This document shows positions 8,391 to 17,322 of a DNA stretch of 64,000 nucleotides, piece after piece. Every line of letters begins with the position of its first letter. The stretch's first letter is position 1. Under the pieces are notes generated by a model, which ran no database searches, was not told where the DNA came from, and saw only the letters and a program-made list of their open reading frames with translations. The translations under genes were made by a program, and so were the position numbers. The stretch is taken from the NCBI RefSeq assembly GCF_009915765.1, contig NZ_JAABLQ010000001.1:1612001-1676000 (forward strand), written 5' to 3'. This stretch comes from Pannonibacter sp. XCT-53 (GTDB taxonomy: Bacteria > Pseudomonadota > Alphaproteobacteria > Rhizobiales > Stappiaceae).

Positions 8391-8767
8391 GACCACCGCG
8401 CGGCGGCCTCACTTGCCGGGACCCGGTCGAGCCTGAACGGCGGGCGAGTCACTTTGAGGCGTGCGGCGTCAGCATTGCGAAAACGTCGCAGGGGTGGCCA
8501 CGCCGGGGTGCCGATGCCGGGATGCCGCACATCAGGGCGGCATCCGGCCTGAGGCTGCGCCGGCAGACCGTGTCCGGCTCCACCCGCCCGGACATTGCCG
8601 CCACCGGCTGCCCGTGTGGCCCGCATGCGGTTGCTGCCCATCCTGTCCGGTCCCGTCCGGCCGGTCGCGAAATTCCTCCGGTTGCGGCACTCCCTCCGGC
8701 ACCCGCTGTGCCCGGCACGGCGGCCCGATCGGCGCGTCCGGCGCCGACGCCAAGCGGAGACCCCGAC
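8391..8767 (+). other. Intergenic region before the MipA-like gene
   Basis: The frame of the next gene is open through most of this stretch, but the encoded sequence is Pro/Arg/Ala-rich and lacks family similarity. I take it as untranslated leader and promoter. I see no clear terminator after the permease and no recognisable regulatory motif. Confidence 0.4.
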
Positions 8768-9682
8768 GTGTTTCATCATCGCCCCGTCCTGACAGGCCTT
8801 GCCCTCGGCCTCGGATCAAGCGTCCTCGCCCTGCCCTCGCTCGCGGCCGATCCGGCTGAAGCGGTGACGGTGCAAGCCCACGGCCCGGGCCCCGACGCCG
8901 ACACTCCCCCGCCGGACTGGACCGTCACGGTCGGCGGCGGCGGCCTCTATGCTCCGGCCTTCCTCGGCTCCGGCAGGATGAAGGCCACGCCCCTTCCCTA
9001 TGTCGCCGTCACCTGGCGCGACACGCTGCTGCTCGATCCGACCGGCCTGACGATCAATGCCTTCGCGGCCTCCGGCCTGCGCGCGGGCGCCGTGTTGCGC
9101 CTCACGCCCGGACGCGACACCAAGGATGATCGCAAGGCCCTGACCGGTCTTGGCGATCTCGCCCCGACCCTCGATGCGGGCGGTTTCATCGCCTGGGAGC
9201 CCCTGCCCTGGCTTGAAGCGGCGGTGGAGTTGCGGCGCTCGGTCGTGAAGCTGTCGGAGAGCCGGGACAAGAGCCTGAACCGCTTCGGCCTCAACGAGAA
9301 GATCCGGGCCGCCGAAGGCTGGAGCGGCGACTTTACGGTCGGCGTGAAGGCCCCGCCCCTGCTTGGTCACCGCCTGATGCTCGGGGCCGAGGCAAAGGCC
9401 ACCTGGTTCGACGAGAGCTACATGCGCGCGGTGTTCGGCGTCAGTTCGGCCCAGGCCGGTCGCAGCGGCCTCAAGGCCTTTCGCCCCTCCGGCGGCATCG
9501 CCAGCATCGGACTTGCCGCCGACGCGACCGTCCTCCTCACCGAACAGGCCGCCGTCACCCTGACCGGATCCTACGACCGGCTGATCGGCGATGCGGCGAA
9601 GTCGCCGATGGTCGCGCGCGGCCGGGGCTCGAAGGACCAGATTTCTGTCGGCGCCTTCGTCACCTACCGCTTCGGCGGCTGA
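8768..9682 (+). CDS. MipA/OmpV family outer-membrane protein
   Basis: A 304-residue beta-barrel protein. The signal peptide is [26 protein letters not shown]. The MipA/OmpV pattern follows: DWTVTVGGGGLYAPAFLGSGRMKATPLPYVAVTWRDTLLLD near the N-terminus, RSVVKLSESRDKSLN in the middle, and the C-terminal barrel strand DQISVGAFVTYRFGG. The family scaffolds peptidoglycan enzymes in some species and acts as an antigenic porin-like protein in others. The GTG start at 8768 is chosen because AGCGGAGA lies 7-8 nt upstream and the signal peptide begins there. Confidence 0.8.
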   Translation: MFHHRPVLTGLALGLGSSVLALPSLAADPAEAVTVQAHGPGPDADTPPPDWTVTVGGGGLYAPAFLGSGRMKATPLPYVAVTWRDTLLLDPTGLTINAFAASGLRAGAVLRLTPGRDTKDDRKALTGLGDLAPTLDAGGFIAWEPLPWLEAAVELRRSVVKLSESRDKSLNRFGLNEKIRAAEGWSGDFTVGVKAPPLLGHRLMLGAEAKATWFDESYMRAVFGVSSAQAGRSGLKAFRPSGGIASIGLAADATVLLTEQAAVTLTGSYDRLIGDAAKSPMVARGRGSKDQISVGAFVTYRFGG

Positions 9683-9932
9683 GACGACGGCCGGACCCCG
9701 CTCCGGCCCCTGCCCCAGCCCCAGCCCCTGCCCCTGGCCTCGCGCTGGCGGAGCCGCCGCCGCTGCCCGGTTCGTCCGGGCCTGCCCATCCGGACGCGGT
9801 GACGCTCCCAGCCGGGCACTGTCTCTCCGGTCCCTGCCCCTGCCCGGGTCATCACGCCCGGGCAAGGGTCAGGACGATCGCCCCATGTCGTCTTGACGGG
9901 ACCGGCCCGCGCATGCGCAGATCCCCCTGCGC

Positions 9933-11297
9933 ATGCGCGCCCTTGCCCGTCCGGCGACCGGGCGCCCTCGCGGAGATCCGATCCTGTTCACCAACGACCT
10001 GTTCGTCCTTGCGCTCGCCATGGCCGCGCATCTCGCCTTCGTCATCCTTCTGCTGCTGACACGCCGCGAGCCGCGCAAGGATCACTCGCTCGCCATCGCC
10101 GCCTTTCTCGGGATCGTGCTTGCAACCGCGCTCGCCGATATGACCGATGTCATGTATGCCATCGGCGTCTGGACGCTGCCCGGGCCGAACCATCTGGTGG
10201 CGGTCATGACCCCGCTGCTCCTGCTCGAGGGGCCGGCCCTTTACTTCTATGCCCGGGCTCTGGCCAGCAAGGAGCCGCTGCGGCTTGGCCGGGGCGATCT
10301 GTTGCATCTGGCGCCCTATGCGCTCTTGCAGGCGGTCACGCTCCTGCTCTATGGCCTGGCGCTGCCGGGGCAGAGCGGCGACCCGGCGCTGCAGGACTTC
10401 GGCGCGACCCTCGTCACCCAGGGCTCGCTGCCGGCGGAGCGTCTCCTCACGCTGCTGGCCTACCTGCCGGTCATGACGGCCTATGTGGTCCTGGCGATCC
10501 GGGAGCTGTCGCGGCACGAGCGGCAGAAGCTCGACTACTTTTCCAATCTGGAAGGCAGCAGCCTGCGCTGGCTGCACTGGAACATCCCGCTCATGGGTCT
10601 GTCATGGGGCGTCAATCTGGTGCTTCTGGCGGATGATCTCCTGTTCGACGCCCTCCACCCGTCGCCGCTCGTCAGCCTGCTGATCTTTGCCGCCTGGGTC
10701 TATCCGCTGAGCTTCATGGCGCTGTGGCAGCAGCCGATCTATGTGCCGACCCGACGCAGCCCCGCGCTCGAAGCCGCCATCGCCACCGAGACCCCGGTGC
10801 TGCCGGCCGTCCTCGCCGTCGCGGCTCCAGCCGGGGGCGGCGCCGAGCCGCGCTACCAGCGCTCCGCGCTTGACGGTGAACGGATGAAGCGAATCGCGGC
10901 CAAGATCGAGCGGACCATGGCGCAGGACCGGCTGTACCGGAATCACGCCCTCAACCTGCGCAACCTGTCGGACCATCTCAAGGTCTCGGAAAACTACCTG
11001 TCGCAGGTCCTCAACGACTACATCGGCAGCAACTTCTATGAATACGTGAACCGCTGGCGCATCCGCGAGGCCTGCGAGCTGCTCAGCCGGACCAGTGCGC
11101 GCATCATCGACATCGGTGAGGATGTCGGGTTCAACTCGCGATCCACCTTCAATGCGGCCTTCCGGAAGGAGACCGGGCAGACGCCGTCCGACTACCGGGC
11201 TGCCGTCGCGCGCGGGGATGACGGGGCCCCCGCTCCTGTACTCGACCCGGCAATCCCCCCGGCCATCCCCTTCCCCGACCGCCCGGTGCCGCTGTAA
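9933..11297 (+). CDS. Membrane-bound AraC-family transcriptional regulator
   Basis: A 454-residue protein in two halves. Residues about 20-270 contain roughly seven hydrophobic segments (LFVLALAMAAHLAFVILLLL, LAIAAFLGIVLATALADM, HLVAVMTPLLLLEGPALYFYA, LVSLLIFAAWVYPLSFMALW). Residues about 310-430 form an AraC DNA-binding domain: NLRNLSDHLKVSENYLSQVLNDYIGSNFYEYVNRWRIREACELL and IDIGEDVGFNSRSTFNAAFRKETGQTPSDYR. The regulator would bind DNA while anchored in the inner membrane and sense a membrane or periplasmic signal; the ligand is unknown. The C-terminal tail is Pro-rich. It lies tail-to-tail with the SDR gene, 10 bp away. Confidence 0.88.
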   Translation: MRALARPATGRPRGDPILFTNDLFVLALAMAAHLAFVILLLLTRREPRKDHSLAIAAFLGIVLATALADMTDVMYAIGVWTLPGPNHLVAVMTPLLLLEGPALYFYARALASKEPLRLGRGDLLHLAPYALLQAVTLLLYGLALPGQSGDPALQDFGATLVTQGSLPAERLLTLLAYLPVMTAYVVLAIRELSRHERQKLDYFSNLEGSSLRWLHWNIPLMGLSWGVNLVLLADDLLFDALHPSPLVSLLIFAAWVYPLSFMALWQQPIYVPTRRSPALEAAIATETPVLPAVLAVAAPAGGGAEPRYQRSALDGERMKRIAAKIERTMAQDRLYRNHALNLRNLSDHLKVSENYLSQVLNDYIGSNFYEYVNRWRIREACELLSRTSARIIDIGEDVGFNSRSTFNAAFRKETGQTPSDYRAAVARGDDGAPAPVLDPAIPPAIPFPDRPVPL

Positions 11298-11307
11298 TGG
11301 CCCTCGG

Positions 11308-12105
11308 CTAGGACATCTGCTTGCGTGCCCAGCCGGTGGCCCGGGCCACCAGCGGGAAATAGAGCCGGTAGGGCAGCAGGCGCAGCAGCTTGAGCTGGCG
11401 CACGAAGGCCTTCGGGAAGGCAATCTCGAACCGGTCGCTGCGCAGCCCCTCGGCAATGGCCAGCGCCGCCTCCTCGACCTTCATGAGATGCGGCATCGGG
11501 AAGGGATTGCTGGCGGTGGCTGGCGTGTCGACGAAGCCGGGCGAGACCAGCTGGATGCGGATGCCGGCAAGGTCGAGATCAAACTTCAGGCTTTCGACCA
11601 TGTTGATCAGCCCCGCCTTGGTGGCGCCATAGGCTGCCGAGGTGGGCAGGCCGGAATAGCCGGCCACGGACGCGACCACGGCGATCTGCCCCTTGCGACG
11701 GGTCTTCATGGCGGCGATCGCCGGCAGAAGCACGTTGACGGTGCCCTTGAGGTTGACATCGAAGGTCTGGGCATAGGCCTCGACGCTGCCGTCCAGCCCG
11801 TCCTGCGGCAGGTAGATGCCGGCATTGGCGACCAGAAGCGCCAGCGGGCCGAGATCGGTCTCGATGCGGCCGGCCAGCGCCGCCATGGCGGCCGCGTCGG
11901 TCACGTCACCGGCCATCGGAACAATGCGGCCGGCACTTTCCCGCGCCTCGGCCGCCAGCCCGACCAGCGCATCGGCCGAACGGGCCGTGACGGCGACGGT
12001 CCATCCCTGCCGCGCCAGTTCAAGGGCAAGCGCGCGGCCGATGCCGGAGCTGGCGCCGGTGATCCAGGCGGGGCCGTCGGAGGGGGAAGCGGTGAAAGTG
12101 GCCAA
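11308..12105 (-). CDS. SDR-family NAD(P)-dependent oxidoreductase
   Basis: A 265-residue classical short-chain dehydrogenase. The cofactor motif is TGASSGIG (16-23), the structural motif is VANAG, and the catalytic set is Ser in VVASVAGYSGLP with the Tyr and Lys of YGATK. The tail LKLLRLLPYRLYFPLVARATGWARKQM is basic and hydrophobic, as in membrane-associated, lipid-acting SDRs that often accompany cfa/DUF1365 clusters. The substrate is unknown. It is followed in the same direction by the ChrR-like gene upstream (55-bp gap), so the two may be co-transcribed from the 12808 side. Confidence 0.88.
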   Translation of the reverse strand: MATFTASPSDGPAWITGASSGIGRALALELARQGWTVAVTARSADALVGLAAEARESAGRIVPMAGDVTDAAAMAALAGRIETDLGPLALLVANAGIYLPQDGLDGSVEAYAQTFDVNLKGTVNVLLPAIAAMKTRRKGQIAVVASVAGYSGLPTSAAYGATKAGLINMVESLKFDLDLAGIRIQLVSPGFVDTPATASNPFPMPHLMKVEEAALAIAEGLRSDRFEIAFPKAFVRQLKLLRLLPYRLYFPLVARATGWARKQMS

Positions 12106-12160
12106 GTTCGGTCTCCTGCTTGAGCCTTGAGCTTACGCAGGAGACCGGACGGCGGATTGC

Positions 12161-12808
12161 TCAGCCGCGGATGAAGGGCTGCAGCAGACGCCCGACCGGA
12201 CCGGTCAGGCGGAGGTGGCCCTCGGTGACGGCGAAGCAGATGCAGTCCTCGTCGTCGTCGGCCACGGGCTTGTGGTCGACGTGATCATCGGCCAGCGCGA
12301 TGTCACCGCGGACATAATGCCCGTCCGCATCGGAGAAGCCGCCCTGGAGAACGAGGGTCAGCTCGGTGCCGTCATGGGTGTGGGAGGGAACCGCGCGGCC
12401 GGCCCGGATCCACAGCAGGCTCGCCGCGCAGCCGTCGATCTCGCCCATGCGGTATTCCTTCACGCCCGGCATCAGGCTGCGCCACGCGATGCCGTCCAGC
12501 GTCGGACGGCCGAGCAGCCGGCGAATGCTCGTCGGCAGGCGCGGGTCGAAGGATTCTTCCGGCTGACGACGGACCGGGGCGACAGCGCCCAGACCGAAGA
12601 TCGCAGCCAGCTTCTCGTCGCGGCCGGAAATCGTGACCGGGGCGGTGTGCTCCAGCTCCAGACCACCAAGGGCCTCGAGCTGGCGAACGTAGCTCCGGTT
12701 CCGGTCAGAGAGTTCCAGGTGTGCGCTGACGAGGACGCGTGCCGGCTCGGCCAGGGTTCCGGCCACATAGCCCGCAAGCAGTTCGTCGAGACCAGTTGTT
12801 TGTTCCAT
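12161..12808 (-). CDS. ChrR-like anti-sigma factor with cupin domain, zinc ligands degenerate
   Basis: A 215-residue protein in the ChrR layout: a short N-terminal anti-sigma domain (LDELLAGYVAGTLAEPARVLVSAHLEL) and a C-terminal cupin (SHTHDGTELTLVLQGGFSDADGHYVRGDI ... DHVDHKP). The cupin metal ligands (HxHxxxE and a later His) are present. In classical ChrR the N-terminal domain binds zinc with an early His and an HxxxCxxC motif. Here the equivalent reads HLELSDRNR, so both cysteines are Ser/Asn, and the early His is absent. No ECF sigma gene is adjacent. I place the start at the ATG at 12808, because it matches the ChrR N-terminus; a TTG at 12820 would add four residues. It may regulate the FAD-DUF1365-cfa operon, which is inference. 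Confidence 0.82.
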   Translation of the reverse strand: MEQTTGLDELLAGYVAGTLAEPARVLVSAHLELSDRNRSYVRQLEALGGLELEHTAPVTISGRDEKLAAIFGLGAVAPVRRQPEESFDPRLPTSIRRLLGRPTLDGIAWRSLMPGVKEYRMGEIDGCAASLLWIRAGRAVPSHTHDGTELTLVLQGGFSDADGHYVRGDIALADDHVDHKPVADDDEDCICFAVTEGHLRLTGPVGRLLQPFIRG

Positions 12809-12922
12809 CAGGGTGCCCAAAAGTCATTTTATTGATCGCGTACGGCTTTTTGTCTGATGGTACGGAGGCCACAGGAAACCGGATCACGTTCTTGTGTGTT
12901 TTGTGGAAAGGTAGAGAAGGTG

Positions 12923-13048
12923 ATGCCGCCCGACAAGACCGACGCGCGGCAGAAACTGGGACAAGCCGTTTCCAATACGGCGAAGATCCTCAGCCGGTTT
13001 TCCCGCCACCCCGGCCCGCGACTTGATCCGCCGGACAAGGACGATTAG
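12923..13048 (+). CDS. Possible small protein (41 aa), doubtful
   Basis: Reads MPPDKTDARQKLGQAVSNTAKILSRFSR and ends PPDKDD. The composition is protein-like, with one amphipathic helix, and GGAAAGG lies about 11 nt upstream. The stop is 47 bp before cysK. I recognise no family; it may be a chance frame in the cysK leader. Confidence 0.22.
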   Translation: MPPDKTDARQKLGQAVSNTAKILSRFSRHPGPRLDPPDKDD

Positions 13049-13095
13049 CGTCCGCAACAGGACGCCAACCGCCCACTGCTTGATCGGACCCTTTC

Positions 13096-14130
13096 ATGAC
13101 CCGTTACGCTTCCGTCGTCGATGCCATTGGCAACACGCCGTTGATCCGTCTCAACCGTCTGTCGGACGAAACCGGCTGCGAGATCCTGGGCAAGGCCGAA
13201 TTCATGAACCCGGGCCAGTCGGTCAAGGACCGCGCCGGCAAGCAGATGATTCTGGAGGCCGAGGCCCGTGGCGCGCTGAAGCCCGGTGGCCTGATCGTCG
13301 AGGGCACGGCCGGCAACACCGGCATCGGCCTTGCGCTTGTCGCCAGCGCCCGCGGCTACCGGACCGTCATCGTCATGCCCGACAGCCAGAGCCAGGAAAA
13401 GAAGGACATGCTGCGGCTGGCCGGGGCCCAGCTCGTCGAGGTGCCGGTGAAGCCCTTCTCCGACCCGAACAACTACCAGCATGTCGCCCGCAGGCTCGCC
13501 GAGCGGCTGGCGGAGAGCGAGCCCAACGGCGTGCTGTTTGCCGACCAGTGGAACAACCTCGACAACCGCAAGGCCCATTACATTGGCACCGGACCGGAAA
13601 TCTGGCGCGACACCGCCGGCACGGTCGACGCCTTCATCTGCGCGGTCGGCACAGGCGGCACGCTGGCCGGAACCTCGGCCTTCCTGCGCGAACAGAAGGC
13701 CGACATCGTCATCGGCTGCGCCGACCCGCACGGGGCGGGCATGTATTCCCTGTTCACCACCGGCAAGGCGGAGATGTCGCCGGGGGGCTCGGTGTCCGAG
13801 GGCATCGGCCTTGGCCGCGTGACGCCGATCATCGAGACCGCCCGGGTGGATCGCGCCTACATGATCCCCGACGAGGAGGCGCTGCCGCTCGTCTTCGATC
13901 TCGCCGAACACGAAGGCCTGCTGCTCGGCGGATCGAGCGCCATCAACATTGCCGGGGCCCGGCGTCTCGCGCGCGACCTCGGCCGCGGGCACACGATTGT
14001 CACCATCCTGTGCGACCACGGCTCGCGCTACCAGTCCAAGCTCTACAATCCGGCATTCCTGCAGTCCAGGAACCTGCCGGTTCCCTCCTGGCTCCAACCC
14101 AGGGCGCCGATCGAAGCGCCCTTCGCCTGA
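13096..14130 (+). CDS. cysK: Cysteine synthase A
   Basis: A 344-residue PLP enzyme that makes L-cysteine from O-acetylserine and sulfide. Landmarks are GNTPLIRL (12-19), the Schiff-base lysine in NPGQSVKDRAGKQM (about residue 44), the substrate loop EGTAGNTGIGLALVA and the phosphate-binding GTGGTLAGTS. It is about 30 residues longer than typical CysK because of the C-terminal extension SRYQSKLYNPAFLQSRNLPVPSWL, which is frequent in alphaproteobacteria. The cls gene starts 11 bp after the stop, so the pair may share a transcript. Confidence 0.93.
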   Translation: MTRYASVVDAIGNTPLIRLNRLSDETGCEILGKAEFMNPGQSVKDRAGKQMILEAEARGALKPGGLIVEGTAGNTGIGLALVASARGYRTVIVMPDSQSQEKKDMLRLAGAQLVEVPVKPFSDPNNYQHVARRLAERLAESEPNGVLFADQWNNLDNRKAHYIGTGPEIWRDTAGTVDAFICAVGTGGTLAGTSAFLREQKADIVIGCADPHGAGMYSLFTTGKAEMSPGGSVSEGIGLGRVTPIIETARVDRAYMIPDEEALPLVFDLAEHEGLLLGGSSAINIAGARRLARDLGRGHTIVTILCDHGSRYQSKLYNPAFLQSRNLPVPSWLQPRAPIEAPFA

Positions 14131-14141
14131 CCGGGTCGCCC

Positions 14142-15644
14142 ATGCAGGGCGTCACCCAGGCTTCGCTGACGGGCAGCACCTTGACCGGGACCATCGTCCG
14201 CGATGCGACGCTCGTTGACGTGCTGCTCAACAATCTCGGGCTCATCGCCGCGATCACCGTTGTCCTCTACGGGATCGCGGCGATCTGCGCCGTGCGCGAG
14301 ATCATGAACAGCCGCACCGCGCAGGGCTCCATTGCCTGGCTGCTGTCGCTCTTCTTCCTCCCCTTTCCGACGGCCTTCCTTTATCTCGTCTTCGGCTGGA
14401 AGCAGTTCGACGACTATGCCGACGTGCAGCGGAAGATGGGCCGGTTCGAGCGCACCCTGCGCGCGGCCGAGCTTGGCATCGGGGATGCCGATGCCTCGAC
14501 CGAATGGCCGGTCCTGTCCAAGATCGCCAGCCTGCCCTTCCTGTCGGGCAACACCTGCACCCTCCTGATCGACGGCGAGGCCACGTTTTCCTCGATCCTG
14601 CAGGGCATCGCGGAGGCGCAGCACGTGGTGCTGGTGCAGTTCTTCATCGTGCGCGACGACGTGCTCGGGCGCACGCTGGCCGACCTCCTGATCGAGAAGG
14701 CGCGCGCCGGGGTGCGCGTCTACTTCCTGTATGACGAGATCGGCTCCAAGAGCCTGCCCAAGTCCTATCTGCGGCGTCTCCGGGCCGGCGGCATCGAGGT
14801 GTCCGGTTTCAACGAGACGCATCATTACCTGCGCCTGCTCGGACCGATGCGCATCAACTACCGCAACCACCGCAAGGTCGTCGTGGTGGACAACCGGCAC
14901 GCCTGGGTCGGCGGACACAACGTGGGTGACGAGTATCTTGGCCGTGACCCGGACTTCGGTCACTGGCGCGACACCCATGTGAAGGTCTCCGGACCGGCCG
15001 CCCTTGCCTGCACGCTGTCCTTTGCCGAGGACTGGCACTGGGCGAGCGGCACCACGCTCGACATCGTCGCCCCCGGCCCCTATGACCGGGTCGGCGACGA
15101 GGCCGTCCTGGTGATGCCGACCGGGCCGGCCGATCCGCTCGAGGATTGTTCGATCGCCTTCACCGAGGCGATTTCCCGGGCCCGCAAGCGCCTCTGGATC
15201 GTCAGCCCCTATTTCGTGCCGGGATCGGAGATCCAGACCGCACTCTATGCGGCGGCGCTGCGCGGCGTGGATGTGCGCGTCCTGCTGCCGGAAAAGGCCG
15301 ACCACCGTCTCGTCTGGCTGGCCAGCCACGCCCATGCGGACGATCTCGTCAACCACGGCATCCGGGTCTACCGCTATCTCGACGGCTTCCTGCACCAGAA
15401 GGTCGTTCTGGTCGACGACGATCTGGCGTCGGTCGGCACCGTGAACTTCGACAACCGCTCGTTCCGGATCAACTTCGAGATCACCTTGTGGTTCACCCAC
15501 CCGTCCTTCATCCGGCAGATCGCGGACATGCTGGAGACGGACTTCCGCCGCGCCCGGCGAACCGCGCCCGATGATCTCGATCACCGGCCCTACCTGTTCC
15601 GCGTCCTGGCGCAAAGCGCGCGGCTCCTGTCGCCGATCCTCTGA
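14142..15644 (+). CDS. cls: Cardiolipin synthase (PLD type)
   Basis: A 500-residue membrane enzyme that joins phosphatidyl groups to make cardiolipin. Two N-terminal membrane segments are present (LLNNLGLIAAITVVLYGIAAICAV and GSIAWLLSLFFLPFPTAFLYLVFGW). The two HKD catalytic motifs are complete: NHRKVVVVDNRHAWVGGHNVG and LHQKVVLVDDDLASVGTVNFDNRS. The ATG at 14142 lies 11 bp after the cysK stop; the open frame runs back through cysK in another register but has no homology there. Confidence 0.92.
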   Translation: MQGVTQASLTGSTLTGTIVRDATLVDVLLNNLGLIAAITVVLYGIAAICAVREIMNSRTAQGSIAWLLSLFFLPFPTAFLYLVFGWKQFDDYADVQRKMGRFERTLRAAELGIGDADASTEWPVLSKIASLPFLSGNTCTLLIDGEATFSSILQGIAEAQHVVLVQFFIVRDDVLGRTLADLLIEKARAGVRVYFLYDEIGSKSLPKSYLRRLRAGGIEVSGFNETHHYLRLLGPMRINYRNHRKVVVVDNRHAWVGGHNVGDEYLGRDPDFGHWRDTHVKVSGPAALACTLSFAEDWHWASGTTLDIVAPGPYDRVGDEAVLVMPTGPADPLEDCSIAFTEAISRARKRLWIVSPYFVPGSEIQTALYAAALRGVDVRVLLPEKADHRLVWLASHAHADDLVNHGIRVYRYLDGFLHQKVVLVDDDLASVGTVNFDNRSFRINFEITLWFTHPSFIRQIADMLETDFRRARRTAPDDLDHRPYLFRVLAQSARLLSPIL

Positions 15645-15734
15645 TCCCGGGGCGCGCGGCCTTGCGGCCGGCGGTGGCGGGGCGGCCGGACAGGCTGTAT
15701 AGTCCTTGTCCGAACCGATTTGCCGGAGTTGCCC

Positions 15735-16379
15735 ATGTCCTTCGTGCCGGAGACTGGCGTCCTTCTGAGTTTTACCGTCGCTGCCATCGTGCTGATCTTC
15801 ACGCCGGGGCCGGACATGACGCTGCAGTTGTCCAAGACGCTGATGCACGGCCGGCTGGCAGGCTGGGTCTGCTTTGCCGGAGCGGTGGCGGGAAATGTGG
15901 TCCACACCGTCCTCGCCGCCGTGGGCATTTCCGTACTGCTGGCCACCTCGCCGACGGCATTCCTCGTGCTGAAGGTGGTGGGCGCGGCCTATCTCGTCTG
16001 GCTGGCCGTCGAGGCTGTGCGCCACGGATCGGCACTGTCGATCGAGGAAGGCAAGGCACCGCCCGTGCCGCTCGGCAAGCTGTTCGGCCAGGCCGTGCTG
16101 ACCAACCTGCTCAATCCCAAGGTGGTGCTGTTCTTCGTGACCTTCCTGCCGCAGTTCGTCAGCGCGGGGGATCCGGCCGCCACCGGCAAGCTCTTCTTCC
16201 TCGGCATGTATTTCGTGCTGCTCACCCTGCCCTTCGGCATTGGCATGGTGGCCGGCGCCGGCGCGATCTCCCGCGCCCTGCGGACGTCGCCGCGCGCGGT
16301 CCGGGCCTTCGACTGGCTGTTTGCCGGCGTCATGGGGGCGTTCGCGGCCAAGCTTCTCACCGCGCGCGCCGCGCTCTGA
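15735..16379 (+). CDS. LysE-family amino-acid/metabolite exporter
   Basis: A 214-residue inner-membrane protein with the LysE/RhtB signature FTPGPDMTLQLSKTLMHGRLAG near the N-terminus, and LFGQAVLTNLLNPKVVLFFVTFLPQFV in the middle. About six membrane segments are expected. Such proteins export amino acids or homoserine lactones; the substrate is not predictable. The ATG at 15735 follows CCGGAG at 6 nt; a TTG at 15720 is a weaker alternative. Confidence 0.87.
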   Translation: MSFVPETGVLLSFTVAAIVLIFTPGPDMTLQLSKTLMHGRLAGWVCFAGAVAGNVVHTVLAAVGISVLLATSPTAFLVLKVVGAAYLVWLAVEAVRHGSALSIEEGKAPPVPLGKLFGQAVLTNLLNPKVVLFFVTFLPQFVSAGDPAATGKLFFLGMYFVLLTLPFGIGMVAGAGAISRALRTSPRAVRAFDWLFAGVMGAFAAKLLTARAAL

Positions 16380-16489
16380 TCTGTCCCCGCCCTTCGGGCG
16401 ACGTTGCACCCCGGCCCGGTCGTGCTAGGCTCGTCCTGCCAATCATGCCGGGCCCGCCGCCTCGCCCCTTTCACCTCCGGGAGGATTTC

Positions 16490-17203
16490 ATGACGGAACC
16501 CCTGTTCCGAGACGATGCCTATCTGCGCAGCTGCGAAGCCCGCGTGGTTGATGTGACGGCAGACGGCGCCATCGTGCTCGACCGCACGGTCTTCTATGCC
16601 ACCAGCGGCGGGCAGCCGGGCGACACGGGATACCTCGAGCGGTCCGACGGCAGCCAGATCCCGATCGCCGCCGCGATCTATGCCGACGGCAAGGACGGAC
16701 ACCGCCATCTGGTCGCAGCCGGTGCGCCGATGCCGGCCGTCGGAGACCTCGTGGTCGCCCATCTCGACTGGGCCCGTCGCTACCGGCTCATGCGCATGCA
16801 CACGGCCCTGCACATCATCTGCGCCGTGCTCAAGACCAAGATCACCGGCTGCCAGATCGGTGCGGACGAAAGCCGCATCGACCTCGACATGCCGGAGCCG
16901 CCGGAGCGCGAGGCCATCGAGGCGGAGATCCGTGCGGCCGTCGCCCGCGACATGGCCCTGTCCACGGACTGGATCACCGATGCGGAACTCGACGCAAATC
17001 CCGGCCTGATCAAGTCGATGAGCGTCTCGCCCCCGCGCGGCAGCGGTCGCGTGCGCCTCGTGCGGATCGGCGAGGACTTCGACCTGCAGCCCTGCGGCGG
17101 CACCCATGTCAGCCGCACCACGGAGGTCGGCCGCGTCGACATCACCCGGATCGAAAAGAAGGGCAAGCTGAACCGCCGTATCCGCATCCAGCTCGCCGAC
17201 TGA
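16490..17203 (+). CDS. Alanyl-tRNA editing protein (AlaX type)
   Basis: A 237-residue free-standing editing domain that hydrolyses Ser- or Gly-mischarged tRNA-Ala. The N-terminal beta-barrel part has VFYATSGGQPGDTGYL. The zinc-binding editing site is formed by HTALH (about residue 104) and CGGTHV (about residue 204). GGGAGG lies 6 nt before the ATG. The C-terminal end (ITRIEKKGKLNRRIRIQL) is standard for AlaX-M. It sits between an exporter and sseA in the same direction. Confidence 0.92.
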   Translation: MTEPLFRDDAYLRSCEARVVDVTADGAIVLDRTVFYATSGGQPGDTGYLERSDGSQIPIAAAIYADGKDGHRHLVAAGAPMPAVGDLVVAHLDWARRYRLMRMHTALHIICAVLKTKITGCQIGADESRIDLDMPEPPEREAIEAEIRAAVARDMALSTDWITDAELDANPGLIKSMSVSPPRGSGRVRLVRIGEDFDLQPCGGTHVSRTTEVGRVDITRIEKKGKLNRRIRIQLAD

Positions 17204-17322
17204 CCGTCCCGATGGCGGACCGCACGGCCCGCCCGCAGAACCGATCCACCCCGACCCGACAGGCTGACAAGGTTTCTAAACCTGCCGGGGTCGCCCCCTT
17301 ACCGCTGCCGGAGTAGACCCAC

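Noticed and set aside
8522..8767. Longer MipA protein starting at the ATG at 8522
   Set aside because: It would place about 80 low-complexity residues before a clear signal peptide; the GTG at 8768 with GGAGA fits better.
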